The translations under genes were made by a program, and so were the position numbers. The notes under the pieces are model-generated. The model was not told the origin of the DNA, did not search any database, and saw only the letters and a list, made by a program, of their open reading frames with translations. From UBA7236 sp964463165 (lineage in GTDB: Bacteria > Bacteroidota > Bacteroidia > Chitinophagales > BACL12), in NCBI GenBank assembly GCA_964463165.1, contig CAYXBK010000015.1, forward strand, positions 42,451-106,450: a stretch of 64,000 nt of DNA, given 5' to 3'. Shown here in pieces: positions 34,603 to 45,200 of this stretch (position 1 is the first letter of the stretch; every line of letters starts with the position of its first letter).

Positions 34603-34965
34603 TGTGGCGGCAAAGTTACAGCGTGGGTGGAATTTTTAATTCATGCTGCAGAATTAAATGCATATATAATTGTATTGAGGAAAATGAAGGCAAGGGAGAA
34701 AAAAATGTTTTTTGATGTACTTCTCACCCCCCTTCACCCCCCTCCAGGGTGGAGGCATCCGGTTCTTTTATAAAAATTCACAATGAAAAATGTAATTCTT
34801 TCTTTAAGGTTTGCTGCGTATGCGGGAGAGCTGCATTTTCAAGAAGTAAAATTCCATTGTATAATGAAAGTCAAATTCTCCGCCGCAAGGCGGACGCAGG
34901 GTGATGGTTCAAAGATATCATTCCATGCATCCGAAATTACCTGATATGTTTTATCGGGTTAAATG
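34603..34965. other. Intergenic region, no gene seen
   Basis: These 363 bp contain no convincing reading frame on either strand. At 34732-34763 a C-rich stretch (cacccccctccagggtgga) resembles dispersed CCACCCTGGAGGGGG-type repeats seen in other Bacteroidota genomes. The hemH promoter should lie in the first 60 bp, but I do not see an exact TAnnTTTG. Confidence 0.5.
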
Positions 34966-37900
34966 CTATTGTTTAACAAATTTCTCCACAACCACATCAG
35001 AACCGGAAATTAATTGGATAAAATAAATTCCTGCAGGGAGATTGTGAATATTGAAATTATACATAGTTGTTGAGGAGATATTTCCTTTATAAAAATTGGT
35101 GATATATTTTCCATCGATTGACAATAAATTTAAACTGATATTATTTTTTTCAGTTGAATTAATTGTGATTTGTAAATAATCATGTGCCGGGTTCGGATAA
35201 ATTGAAAGCCCTTTTAAATGATCATTTTCTTCAATTTCCAAACCACAGGGTTCAAGCGTATATCTGCCCGGTGATCCGCCCGGACAAATGGATATCCAGT
35301 TATATCCGCTGTTCATCAGCCCGAGCGAATCAATTATTTCCGCCGCATAACCGCCGCCATCCGCTTCGAAAGGCCATGGTGTTTCGTCTGAATAATTTAC
35401 AGATAATGCAAGTTTTCCTGTTTGATCATACATACGGATCCATTCACCGCCATTTCCAAGATCAAAAACAAATGATGAATCAAAATTACTGATCCATGGA
35501 TAGGCAGAATTAAATTTTGCACCTGATTGTGCGAGCACCCAATTGCTGTGCGGATCAATTGTTCTACCATCGGGAATTATAAATTCATGCGTAATACCAA
35601 CCGAATCATCCATAAATTTCCAGCCGCCGATATTTACAGGCGTATCTGAAATATTTCTTATTTCAATCCAGTCGTCAGCCGGATAAAGGCCGCCGGAATG
35701 ATAATTTATTTCACTGAAAATCAGCGCATCATTACATGGTGTATATGGCAAACCCGGTGAACCGCCAATACATCCATCAAACCAGTTTGCAGGATCATTT
35801 AAATCTCCTGCCGGGCTCACCAATTCCATTGTGCGCCCTTGCCCGTCGGCACCACCCGGCCATGGAATATCATCTGCATACGTAAATTGTAATTTCAAAG
35901 CATCATGTAAATCATATAAACTGATTGACTCAATTGTATTATCAAGGCCAAATCCCAAAGGCCCCGTAACATTTAAAACGTCAGGGTGCATATTCTGAAA
36001 ACGGATCATGTCGGCAGCAATCACAAATCTTTCTCCCGGTGCAAGAATACTGTTTTCAGGTATTACATATGTATCGATCGGATTGCCGTCTTTTATTTTC
36101 CATCCGGAAATATTTACTTCAACAGGCCCGTAATTAAATAATTCGATCCAGTTGCCGGCATCAACGGTTGCTTCAGAATTATAATTCACTTCACTCACGG
36201 TGATCAATTCAGGAGCGGGCGCACCTGTAAAATATGCTGTGAAATTTGCATCAGCAGAAATATTATTTAAAAAAGAAGCGATTAATGTATCGGTGATAAA
36301 TTCATTTTCTCCCCAATGTGAAAAACTATAACCTGTATTTGGTTCCGCAGTAATTTGCACGGGCACTCCGTCAAAATAAATTCCTGTCCACGGCGTGTCA
36401 AAAATGCGCAGCGTACTGATTTTAATTCTGCCTGCTTCCGGTGGTGAACAATTCAATGTGATATTTACCTGACCGTTCAGATCAAATTCATTTTCAATTT
36501 GATTTCGCACATAATCAGAACGCACTTCAAAATCATCACGCAATGCATCGCGGTAATCATTAAATGTAGCTAATTGAACCCCCAGCGGACCATATCCCCA
36601 GCGAATGAATTGTCGTGTTAATTCGGGGATCATTCCATCATAAATTGAATCTTCCATTGCCAATGTACGTGAAGGCAGAAAAGTGGAATTCATCAGATCC
36701 GCATAGCGGTTTACAAAATAATCATGGTAGACGGGGTTCTTCAATAAATTCGCCAGCGGCTCAATATATTCCTGTGAATAAAATAATCCGCCGATCAGAT
36801 TCGATGTTTCATCCGACCATCCGCCGATACCAAGACCAAGTTCAACATCAATTATTGCATATTTCCATTTATTATCTCCACCCCTGTCACGCCACACTTT
36901 AATATTATTATAAGGCCAGTCGTAATTTGCAAACCATGTTTCCGCAGCAATATAATCCGTGAAATTATTCAGGTCGAGTATTGCATTTGCGATTGTATAA
37001 AAATCACTGTCCTCAGGTGTCGGGTAGGTACCGAGATAATTGCGCATTTCCACAAAATCTGTATCCGATCCGGATAGTGTGCGCAAAACCAAACCATACC
37101 AAAAACTCAGGCTCAATAAATCGAGATTGCTTTTATCAATTCCTTTTGCATGATCAAAATGCCCTTCATCTAATTTTTCACGCAATTCATAAAAACCCCA
37201 ATATTCACCATTAATAAAAACAACACAAGGTTCATACGCCATATGCTCGTTATATGTGCCTTCTGTTGTGCGCACCATAAATGCATCTTTATATGGAAGT
37301 GTGTTACTCATATTACTTCCGTTGCGCAAATAAAATGTTTCGTAATCACCAACAAACCATTTTCTGTTGATCAGCGGATAATGCAAGGTGCCGTCACCGT
37401 ATGCATTATGATCCGTTTCAATGCGCATACTTTTCTGATCCAGTGATCTGCTTCCTCCTGCACCACCATCTACTTTCACAGCAACATTTTGTTCAAATGC
37501 ATTATAATGCACCGAATCAAAATATTCGATATAAGCCGGCTTTTTCCAGTCGGTACCCCAGTTATCAAAAATGCCGTCTGCTCCGTATAAATTTTCATCA
37601 TCCGTGGTGATTGAAAAAACGGGAACGGAAATATTCTCTCCGATAAAATATGTATTGGTAGAAACTTTTCCCGGTAAATAAAAATCAAACGGATCAAATA
37701 CTCTTGCTTTCACAACTGTTGTTGCTGTGATCGGCAAAGGGCCTGTATACAATGGATCAAAAGCTGTCGGAATTTCGCCATCGAGTGTAAAATGAATTTC
37801 AGAACCCGGAGGTGCGGTAATTAAAATCGTTTGTTCCGCATCATAAAAGCCGGCATCCAAATTAAATCCTGCAACCGTTTCAACATAACCGGCATAAACG

Positions 37901-38985
37901 GTTCCTCCGTTTGGTCCGCCGGGCGTCGGAGAGCTGAATATTCCGTTAATTGGCGAAGCATCAGTAATGCAACCGACAGAATAATCAGGATCAAGAATAT
38001 CCACAAACAATTCATCGAGTAATGCGCCTGCAGCATTTGCCAAATAAATTGTTTCTCCTTCCGAATTTATTTTAAAATTTGTGTGGAGATTTGATGAAAC
38101 GATCATTGTTGGAAACCATGCCGGCAAATCTCCAAACCATAAAATTGTTTCATCCTTTATTGCAAACGCTAAATAAGGTTTTGCAGTAAGATCGCTTGAT
38201 GCTGCAGATGCATTATGCACTTCCACTGCGAGTGTATTTGTTCCGTTATTGATCCATGCTTTAATTGAATCTTCTTCAAGGAGAAAATTTTCGGGTGCAC
38301 CACCACCGTACATTGCAGCTTCATGATCAACACCCGAATATGCATTATATGCCGGCGACCCTGCATCAAATCCATTTAATGCAATTACATGCCCGTTTAA
38401 ATACGCAACAAATCCATCATCATAATCAATGCTGAATAATGCATTTGCAATTTTTGATGTGTCATCAATTGAAAATTCATAGCGCAGATAAACACTTTTT
38501 GTTCCTGATGCAACAAGGCTGTTGTCATCTCCATCTCCGTAACCTACACTTGCTTCACCGGTATTCCACAACGCATCATCATATCCGGTATTCTTCCAGC
38601 TGGTGGGTGTGGCTGCATTCGGAACAATATATTTCCAGAGCACATCTTCTTTTACGGGTTGTTCCCAATGATCTATCGTGCTTAAAGGTTTTCTGTCTTT
38701 CCCTGAAATATATACAAGTAAATATGCAGACGGTTCAATCTGCACATTTGGAAATTGCCATTTTAAATATTCCAGACTATCATCTGATAAACCATAATTC
38801 AACAGGTTGATCGTTGCAGGCCCGTTATTATATAATTCGATCCATGATTCAAAATCACCGTCTTCATCTGAAATAAGCGATGCATTTTTATTGGTTCCTT
38901 CATTCAAAACAAGTTGCCCGAATCCCGCCGAACCAATTGCTATTGTGAGAAATAAAATAGAGATCGTGTGTAGAAAGTATTTCAT
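34966..38985 (-). CDS. T9SS-secreted CotH-kinase/lamin-tail protein
   Basis: A 1339-residue surface protein. Domain order: signal peptide (FLHTISILFLTIAIGSAGFG); a lamin-tail domain (VLNEGTNKNASLISDEDGD, residues 25-95); a jelly-roll-like part; a chitobiase/hexosaminidase C-terminal-type domain (ITAPPGSEIHFTLDGEIPTAFDP, residues 390-450); a CotH-like kinase domain (residues 455-810, with GSNMSNTLPYKDAFMV, GEYWGFYELREKLDE, and KWKYAIIDVELGLG); two more lamin-tail domains (VSEVNYNSEATVDAGNWIEL and FSEINYHSGGLYPADDWIEI); and a T9SS type A domain (SIYPNPAHDYLQITI). The usual DxDxxxG of CotH reads D-V-E-L-G-L-G here. CotH in Bacillus phosphorylates spore coat proteins; this one may modify surface partners. 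Confidence 0.9.
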   Translation of the reverse strand: MKYFLHTISILFLTIAIGSAGFGQLVLNEGTNKNASLISDEDGDFESWIELYNNGPATINLLNYGLSDDSLEYLKWQFPNVQIEPSAYLLVYISGKDRKPLSTIDHWEQPVKEDVLWKYIVPNAATPTSWKNTGYDDALWNTGEASVGYGDGDDNSLVASGTKSVYLRYEFSIDDTSKIANALFSIDYDDGFVAYLNGHVIALNGFDAGSPAYNAYSGVDHEAAMYGGGAPENFLLEEDSIKAWINNGTNTLAVEVHNASAASSDLTAKPYLAFAIKDETILWFGDLPAWFPTMIVSSNLHTNFKINSEGETIYLANAAGALLDELFVDILDPDYSVGCITDASPINGIFSSPTPGGPNGGTVYAGYVETVAGFNLDAGFYDAEQTILITAPPGSEIHFTLDGEIPTAFDPLYTGPLPITATTVVKARVFDPFDFYLPGKVSTNTYFIGENISVPVFSITTDDENLYGADGIFDNWGTDWKKPAYIEYFDSVHYNAFEQNVAVKVDGGAGGSRSLDQKSMRIETDHNAYGDGTLHYPLINRKWFVGDYETFYLRNGSNMSNTLPYKDAFMVRTTEGTYNEHMAYEPCVVFINGEYWGFYELREKLDEGHFDHAKGIDKSNLDLLSLSFWYGLVLRTLSGSDTDFVEMRNYLGTYPTPEDSDFYTIANAILDLNNFTDYIAAETWFANYDWPYNNIKVWRDRGGDNKWKYAIIDVELGLGIGGWSDETSNLIGGLFYSQEYIEPLANLLKNPVYHDYFVNRYADLMNSTFLPSRTLAMEDSIYDGMIPELTRQFIRWGYGPLGVQLATFNDYRDALRDDFEVRSDYVRNQIENEFDLNGQVNITLNCSPPEAGRIKISTLRIFDTPWTGIYFDGVPVQITAEPNTGYSFSHWGENEFITDTLIASFLNNISADANFTAYFTGAPAPELITVSEVNYNSEATVDAGNWIELFNYGPVEVNISGWKIKDGNPIDTYVIPENSILAPGERFVIAADMIRFQNMHPDVLNVTGPLGFGLDNTIESISLYDLHDALKLQFTYADDIPWPGGADGQGRTMELVSPAGDLNDPANWFDGCIGGSPGLPYTPCNDALIFSEINYHSGGLYPADDWIEIRNISDTPVNIGGWKFMDDSVGITHEFIIPDGRTIDPHSNWVLAQSGAKFNSAYPWISNFDSSFVFDLGNGGEWIRMYDQTGKLALSVNYSDETPWPFEADGGGYAAEIIDSLGLMNSGYNWISICPGGSPGRYTLEPCGLEIEENDHLKGLSIYPNPAHDYLQITINSTEKNNISLNLLSIDGKYITNFYKGNISSTTMYNFNIHNLPAGIYFIQLISGSDVVVEKFVKQ

Positions 38986-39069
38986 GCAGGCCGCTTCCTT
39001 TTAAAAATGAAACACGAAGATAAGGAATTAGCGGGTTGCGCAACGATGGTAAATATGCATCAATACCAC

Positions 39070-39759
39070 TCAGTCGGTAAATTTATACCCTACACCCCGT
39101 ATCGAATGAAAATAAGTTGGATTTTTCGGATCCTTTTCGAAATATTTTCTGAAAGCAAGTATAAAATTATCTATGGTGCGGGTTGAAGGATAGACATCAT
39201 AACCCCAGACAGTTTGCAAAATATGTTGCCTTGAAACAACTTCATTTTTCCTGTCGATAAGCAATTTAAGTAATTTCATTTCCTTGCTTGTCAGTTTCAG
39301 CTGGCCGGTAACACTGTTAGCTTCATAAGTTGCAAAATTTATTTTATTGCCGCCGAATTCATATTCCGTAAATGAGCCGTCTTCATATAATTTCGCCGAG
39401 CGCTTTAATAAATTTTTTACTCTTAATAATAATTCTTCCAGATTGAATGGTTTGGTCATATAATCATCACCGCCTGTTTTCAATCCTTTTATTTTATCCT
39501 GGCTTGTATCTTTTGCCGTGAGAAATAAAATCGGTGTTTCAAGATCCGTGAGGCGGATTTGTTCACATACATCAAAGCCATCCATTTCGGGCAGCATGAC
39601 ATCGAGAATAACAAGATTAAATCGTTGTTCATTAAATGCCTTCACCGCTTTTGAGCCATCGGGTACGGCAACAACTTCGTAATCTTCCAGTTCAAGATTC
39701 AGTTTTAAATTTTCGCGGATGTGGTCTTCATCCTCAACTAATAAAATTCTGTAGATCAT
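39070..39759 (-). CDS. OmpR/PhoB-family response regulator
   Basis: A 229-residue response regulator. The receiver domain (residues 1-118) has the acidic pair ED at 9-11, phospho-acceptor D53 (LVILDVMLPEMDG), T (FLTAKD) and K in MTKPF. The C-terminal OmpR-type winged helix (residues 132-228) has LTSKEMKLLKLLIDRKNEVVSRQHIL and RTIDNFILAFRKYFEKDP, ending in SIRGVGYKF. It lies 80 bp downstream of its partner histidine kinase, in the same operon as hemL. Confidence 0.95.
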   Translation of the reverse strand: MIYRILLVEDEDHIRENLKLNLELEDYEVVAVPDGSKAVKAFNEQRFNLVILDVMLPEMDGFDVCEQIRLTDLETPILFLTAKDTSQDKIKGLKTGGDDYMTKPFNLEELLLRVKNLLKRSAKLYEDGSFTEYEFGGNKINFATYEANSVTGQLKLTSKEMKLLKLLIDRKNEVVSRQHILQTVWGYDVYPSTRTIDNFILAFRKYFEKDPKNPTYFHSIRGVGYKFTD

Positions 39760-39839
39760 AGTATAAAGTTTGGTCGCAGTTCAAATATACGGGCGGTAAG
39801 ATCAAAAGTTTTGTCATGTTTGTCATGAGTTTGTCTTTT

Positions 39840-40841
39840 TTAATTCTGCACCGGAACCGTTACTTCAAAAATGCTTCCTGTGGGCTGGTTGTCTTTTACG
39901 GCAATATTTCCCTGATGCAACGCAACAATTTGTTTTACAATAAATAAACCGAGTCCGGTACCTTTTGTTCTGCGTGTTTCTTCACGGCCGATCCGGTAAA
40001 AGCGTTCGAATATTTTTATTTTTTCAAGCTCCGGAATACCGATCCCGTTATCGGCCACACTTAAATATGCCTGTTGTTCATCTCCTTTCAGAATTACTTT
40101 GATCATTGCACCTTCATCCGAATATTTAATCGCATTTTCAATCAGATTATAAATCACTGATGAAAAAGATAAGCGGTCGGCATGAACATAAATATTCTGA
40201 TCAATATCTTCTTCAAATATTCTGTGTGCATGATATTTTAATCGCACCCGGTCGAAAATATTTTTAACGGTTGAAGAAAGATCAAGTAATTCTTTATCGA
40301 GTTTGAAATTTGCCGATTCGATTTTGGATGCAAGCAGGATATTTTCAACCAAAGCTTCGAGCCGCTCGATATCATCCATGCTCATATCCGCCATATTCTT
40401 AACCTGTTCATAAGGCAATTGCCGTTTTTGCAAAGTTTGCATGGCAAGTTTTAAAGAAGCCAGCGGTGATTTTAATTCATGTGTGATAGACAATAAGAAA
40501 TTATTTTGCTGCCTTGTCAATGCAATTTCTTCCCTGAATGTTTTTCTGATGCGCCAGAAACCGATACTGATGAGAATCAGGAAAACAGCACCTTCCCCAT
40601 ACAACATTAATTCGGTGCGCCTGAATGCATCACGTATTTTCTTCACTTCGGGCAATGCATCAAATCCGGAAGGTACACCACCCGATTGCAGATACTGGCT
40701 GTATTGCCGGTCGACAATCTCATTGTAATTTTCAAAATTATTTTTGTGCAGCAAATACGACCACCAGGCAAAAGAAGCGATGATATAAATGAAAACAACG
40801 TTAAAAAAAATAAATGCCCTTGATTTAGACGTTTTGTTCAT
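39840..40841 (-). CDS. Sensor histidine kinase
   Basis: A 333-residue membrane kinase. Transmembrane helices are at residues 9-31 and 83-98 and bracket a short periplasmic loop of about 50 residues. The HisKA box is FLLSITHELKSPLASLKLAM with phospho-His near 121, followed by N, G1 (DNGIGIP) and G2 (GTGLGLFIVKQIV) boxes of the ATPase domain. Start choice: a Met three codons upstream (40850) is possible, but ATG 40841 forms the ATGA overlap with the hemL stop, typical of translational coupling. It phosphorylates the response regulator downstream. The signal is unknown. Confidence 0.93.
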   Translation of the reverse strand: MNKTSKSRAFIFFNVVFIYIIASFAWWSYLLHKNNFENYNEIVDRQYSQYLQSGGVPSGFDALPEVKKIRDAFRRTELMLYGEGAVFLILISIGFWRIRKTFREEIALTRQQNNFLLSITHELKSPLASLKLAMQTLQKRQLPYEQVKNMADMSMDDIERLEALVENILLASKIESANFKLDKELLDLSSTVKNIFDRVRLKYHAHRIFEEDIDQNIYVHADRLSFSSVIYNLIENAIKYSDEGAMIKVILKGDEQQAYLSVADNGIGIPELEKIKIFERFYRIGREETRRTKGTGLGLFIVKQIVALHQGNIAVKDNQPTGSIFEVTVPVQN

Positions 40842-42151
40842 GCCTGCCATTTATAGTTTTCGTCAAATACAATTTTTAAAACGTCGCAAATCACCTCTGC
40901 AGTATGTATGAGTTCTTCTTCGGTATGTGCCTGTGAAACGAAACAGACTTCATAACCCGAAGGGCCGATATATATTCCGCGTTTTAACAATTCGTAATGG
41001 AAATATTTAAATTTTTCCATTTCAGCCGGGTTGATCTCTGATGCTTTTCTGATGGCACAATTCACGCTGAAAGAAATCCAGAAGACCGAAGCGATCGAAA
41101 TCAAATTCACCGGAATATTATTTTCAAAAGTGAAGGTGTTCACATGGTCGCAGATCAATTTTGTTTTTGTGCGCAATGCTTCATAAAATCCGGGCCTGAG
41201 ACATGCAGTTAATTGTGCAATTCCCGCAGATACGGAGAGCGGGTTGCCGGATAAAGTACCTGCCTGATATACACCGCCATCGGGTGAAACAATTTGCATG
41301 ATTTCGCGGCTCGCACCATAAGCGCCAACAGGTAATCCGCCGCCGATTATTTTTCCGAATGTAATAATATCCGGCCTGATCTGATAGTATCCGCTTGCTC
41401 CGTCAAAACCAATTCTGAAACCCGAGATCACTTCATCAAAAATCAAAAGTATATTGTGCTCTGTGCAGATATTGCGGAGGAACTGAAGAAATTCTTTTCG
41501 CTGTAATAATAATCCGTTATTCGCAGGCACCGGTTCGATGATAATACATGCAATCTGATCTTTGAATTTTTGAATTGCTTCCGTTACTGCATTTTCATTA
41601 TCGAGTTCAACAACAATTGTTTCATTTGCAAAACTTTCGGGAACACCCAATGAAGATGTTTCACCAAATGTTACAAGGCCGGATCCTGCTTTAACCAATA
41701 ATGCATCGCTGTGTCCGTGATAACAACCTTCAAATTTCAGGATCTTATTTCTTTTGGTATATCCTCTTGCAAGTCTGATTGCCGACATTACTGCTTCAGT
41801 TCCTGATGAAACGAAGCGCAGTTTTTCAATAAATGTATTGTGATCAAGAATTAATTTGCCGAGAATATTTTCATATTTAGTAGGAGCACCGAAGGATGTT
41901 CCGTTTTGCAATGCTTCCTCAATTACATGTGTTACATCTTCATTTGCATGGCCGAGAATCAAAGGGCCCCACGAGCAGCAATAATCAATAAAAGTATTAT
42001 CGTCTTCATCCCATATTCTGCTTCCTTTTCCTTTTTTAATAAAAAGCGGCGGGCCGATCACCGTTTTAAATGCCCGTACAGGTGAACTCACACCACCGGG
42101 AAAATATGTTTTCGCTTCTTCAAATAATGCTGCTGATTTTTTTCTTTCCAT
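40838..42151 (-). CDS. hemL: Glutamate-1-semialdehyde 2,1-aminomutase
   Basis: A 437-residue PLP enzyme that converts glutamate-1-semialdehyde to 5-aminolevulinate in the C5 tetrapyrrole pathway. Landmarks are YFPGGVSSPVRAFK at residues 17-30, RFVSSGTEAVMSAIRLARGYTKR near 115, CYHGHSDALLVKAGSGL near 143, LIFDEVISGFRIG near 238-250, and the Schiff-base Lys in TFGKIIGGGLPVGAYG near 265-280. It overlaps the histidine kinase gene by the ATGA junction, so this enzyme and the two-component system are expressed together. Confidence 0.96.
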   Translation of the reverse strand: MERKKSAALFEEAKTYFPGGVSSPVRAFKTVIGPPLFIKKGKGSRIWDEDDNTFIDYCCSWGPLILGHANEDVTHVIEEALQNGTSFGAPTKYENILGKLILDHNTFIEKLRFVSSGTEAVMSAIRLARGYTKRNKILKFEGCYHGHSDALLVKAGSGLVTFGETSSLGVPESFANETIVVELDNENAVTEAIQKFKDQIACIIIEPVPANNGLLLQRKEFLQFLRNICTEHNILLIFDEVISGFRIGFDGASGYYQIRPDIITFGKIIGGGLPVGAYGASREIMQIVSPDGGVYQAGTLSGNPLSVSAGIAQLTACLRPGFYEALRTKTKLICDHVNTFTFENNIPVNLISIASVFWISFSVNCAIRKASEINPAEMEKFKYFHYELLKRGIYIGPSGYEVCFVSQAHTEEELIHTAEVICDVLKIVFDENYKWQA

Positions 42152-42156
42152 AATAA

Positions 42157-42179
42157 GGTGTTCAAGTGTTCACGTGTAC
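42157..42179. repeat. GTGTTCAC word array upstream of hemL
   Basis: Three 8-bp units (gtgttcaa, gtgttcac, gtgtacat) begin just before the hemL start codon on the minus strand. The word is the reverse complement of GTGAACAC found at 24662-24694. It lies in the presumed hemL leader, so it could also act as an operator. Confidence 0.5.
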
Positions 42180-42238
42180 ATAAGCTCATTTCGTGTGCGG
42201 AATAGTTTTCTCTCATCTTGATACGCAAAGCCCACTAC

Positions 42239-45200
42239 TCAAATCTGTTCCAGCGGGAATTCAACAAAAAATGTGGATCCTTCATTTACTTTTGTTTCAA
42301 ACCAGATATATCCTCCCGTTGATTCGACGATATTTTTTGCCATTGCAAGTCCGATACCCATACCGGAACTTTTGGTTGTAAAATTCGGGACAAAAACTTT
42401 TTCTTTTTGCGCATCCGGTATTCCGATCCCATTATCTTTTACTTTCACAATTGCACGGTGTTCTTCTTTTTCAAGCATGATCTCAACAATGCCCGGCCTG
42501 TCGGACGGAATTGCCTGCAATGCATTTTTCACGAGATTATTAAATACACGCAATAATTGATTTTTATCGGCAAAAACAAGAATCTTTTCTTCCGGTAAAA
42601 TCAGATGAATATCTGCTTCTTCATTTTCCCTGAACAGGCTTGATACATTTTCGAGTATATCATTCAGTTCAACATGTTCATTTACCGCTTTCGGCATTAC
42701 GGCAAAATTTGAAAATTCGGAAGCGATGTGTGAAAGATTGTCTATTTGTTCGAGAAGGGTTGCCGTAACGCGGAGCGTAAGTTCATTTAAATTCGGCGCC
42801 TTTGTTTGCATTGCACGCTGCAGGTGCTGAATACTCAAACGCATCGGTGTAAGCGGGTTTTTAATTTCATGCGCCACCTGCTTCGCCATATCACGCCATG
42901 CACTTTCACGTTCCGATCGTGCGAGAAGATCAGCACTTTTCTCAAGTTCATTCAGCATTTTATTGTATTCGCCAACAAGCAATCCTATTTCATCATCGTG
43001 CGTCCAGGTGATTGGTTCATTGTTCATTCCGAGCTTGATGCTTTTGAATTTACCTGCAATTGTTGCAAGCGGGCTTGTAATGGAACGCGAAACGAAAAAT
43101 GCGATCATACCGGCAACAATTAACAAGAGCACATAAACATTCACGAGTGTTACCATGAAGGATGAAATCTCTGCACGCAAATTCTGTTCGGTTGCAAAAT
43201 AGGGTAGGTTGAGATAAAACATTGTTTCACCGTCATTTTCAAGCAAGGGAACATAAGCGGATAAAAACTGAAGATTGCCGATATGTTCTGTTTGGATATA
43301 CCATGTTTCCTTATCGCAGCTCATTTTGAAAAATGCAAGCGCATTCATTTTTTTGGATAATAACCCTTTGTCGAAAATATCCGGCTGAGATGAATTGATC
43401 AGGTCGCCGCCGGGTGTATATAAATTAATATCCATATCATGAATTTCCGATAATTCGGATACACGGTTTGCGATGCGTTTGATCTGTGCCTGCAACGTAA
43501 GACGGTCGCTGCCTTTCTTTCTCGCTTCATTCATCAGAAAATCAATATTCGTCTGAACCGCTTCGATTTTATTCAGCAGGCGCTGTTTATGCGAGTCGTT
43601 ATATTGATCGGAGATATAATAAATTGTTGCGACGCCCATCATGATGAATGCAAAAATGATGAGCGATATAACGGATGTTTGAATTTTATTCTGAAGGGAT
43701 GTATTGATCCATTCTTTAAAAACAACTTTTCCATTGATGAGCCTGCCGAGAAAATCAAACAACAGAATTACAACCAGAAACAGGAGATAAAAGAAAAACA
43801 AATAAGAGAAAATCGAAATGGGTTCAAACCAGCTTTGTGCCTCTTCCGAAACAACAACCTTTTTTGTTTCATTCAGTTTGTAAACATAATGCTCATAGTC
43901 GTTCTGTTCGATATCTGCCGTTTCTGCATCTTTCGGCAAATAAAAAATATCCATGAGCGGATAGGAATATTCGCCCTCCCTTTCGGTAAGTGTATGCCCG
44001 GAATAAATCGCATAATTGAAATGCTGAAAACTTTCGGCTGTGCGCAGGTCGTCGTCGATCAGTAATTCGGGATAAATACTTTCGCCCGAAAACTTTTTCG
44101 GGATCATGCGCATATATGTAATGAGTTCGGAAACCGAATCGCGTTTCACCGGAATTTCCGCGAGATAATAATATGCACCCGCATTGTCACGAATGAAAAA
44201 TAAATTCTGAGCAGCGGTGCGTTCACCGTCATTTTCAATTGCATCCATCAGCGACCTGCGTGATAAATTATTTGCATCTGTTGTGGCAACGATCAATGTA
44301 TCATGATCAAATACAAACAGGTCGGTTGAATATTTTTTAAAATAATTATTTTGAAATTCCTGCCGCAACTGGTTGATCACGCCGGGCCGCAGCCTGTTCC
44401 CCACCGGTGTATTCTCTGATTGCATATTCAGCAACCGCGATACATCGGGTACCATTTCATTAAATAAATATTCGGTGATCGGATCTTTTTCAATTGATTT
44501 TTTGAGGGCAAATAATTTTTTATTTTCCTGATCCTTTCTGTTGAGTGATGCGTCAAAAACCCATGCGCTGAATCCCGAAAAATAAATCAGCCAGACAATA
44601 ATTCCACCCATGGAAAGTATGCTCACTTTGCGCATCTGCATGAACCATCTGATCAGAACAAAACCTGCAAGAAATAACAACACATCATATTGCGGATGGT
44701 GACTGCGCAGCATTTCAATTCCGATCCAGGCAAGAACTGCAGCGATCAGCGTAATAAAAAACCAGCGCCGCGATTGCGTGTCACGCCGCACGAGGTCGAG
44801 CAGTTTCAATGCAAGTAAAAAATAACATAGCAATGCAATGGCAATACAGAAAAATCCGATGAAACTGAAATAATTAAGTGAAAAGAAATTATGTATATCA
44901 AACGAGATCGCCGAATCGATGATCAGGCTTTTAAATATTTTCCCGACAAGTAAACTCAGAAATAACATCGCTGCAGAAATACAGATATATCCTATTTTCG
45001 AAAAAAGATTTCCCGTCGGCCTGTAATTGAAATTGCGGGCAGCAAATAAGGAGAAGCAGAAAAATAAAACGGTTTTAATAAGCAGGTCGCCTGTTGAATC
45101 TGCAATACCCGGTGAACCGTAAAATTGCGGGTCAAAAAGCGGCAGATGGCTGAAGATCGCATCAAACAAGAAGCGGTTGATCAGCAGATATACACCTGCA

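Noticed and set aside
34732..34763. C-rich stretch considered as a regulatory site
   Set aside because: It looks like a dispersed low-complexity repeat. No gene start or palindrome ties it to regulation.
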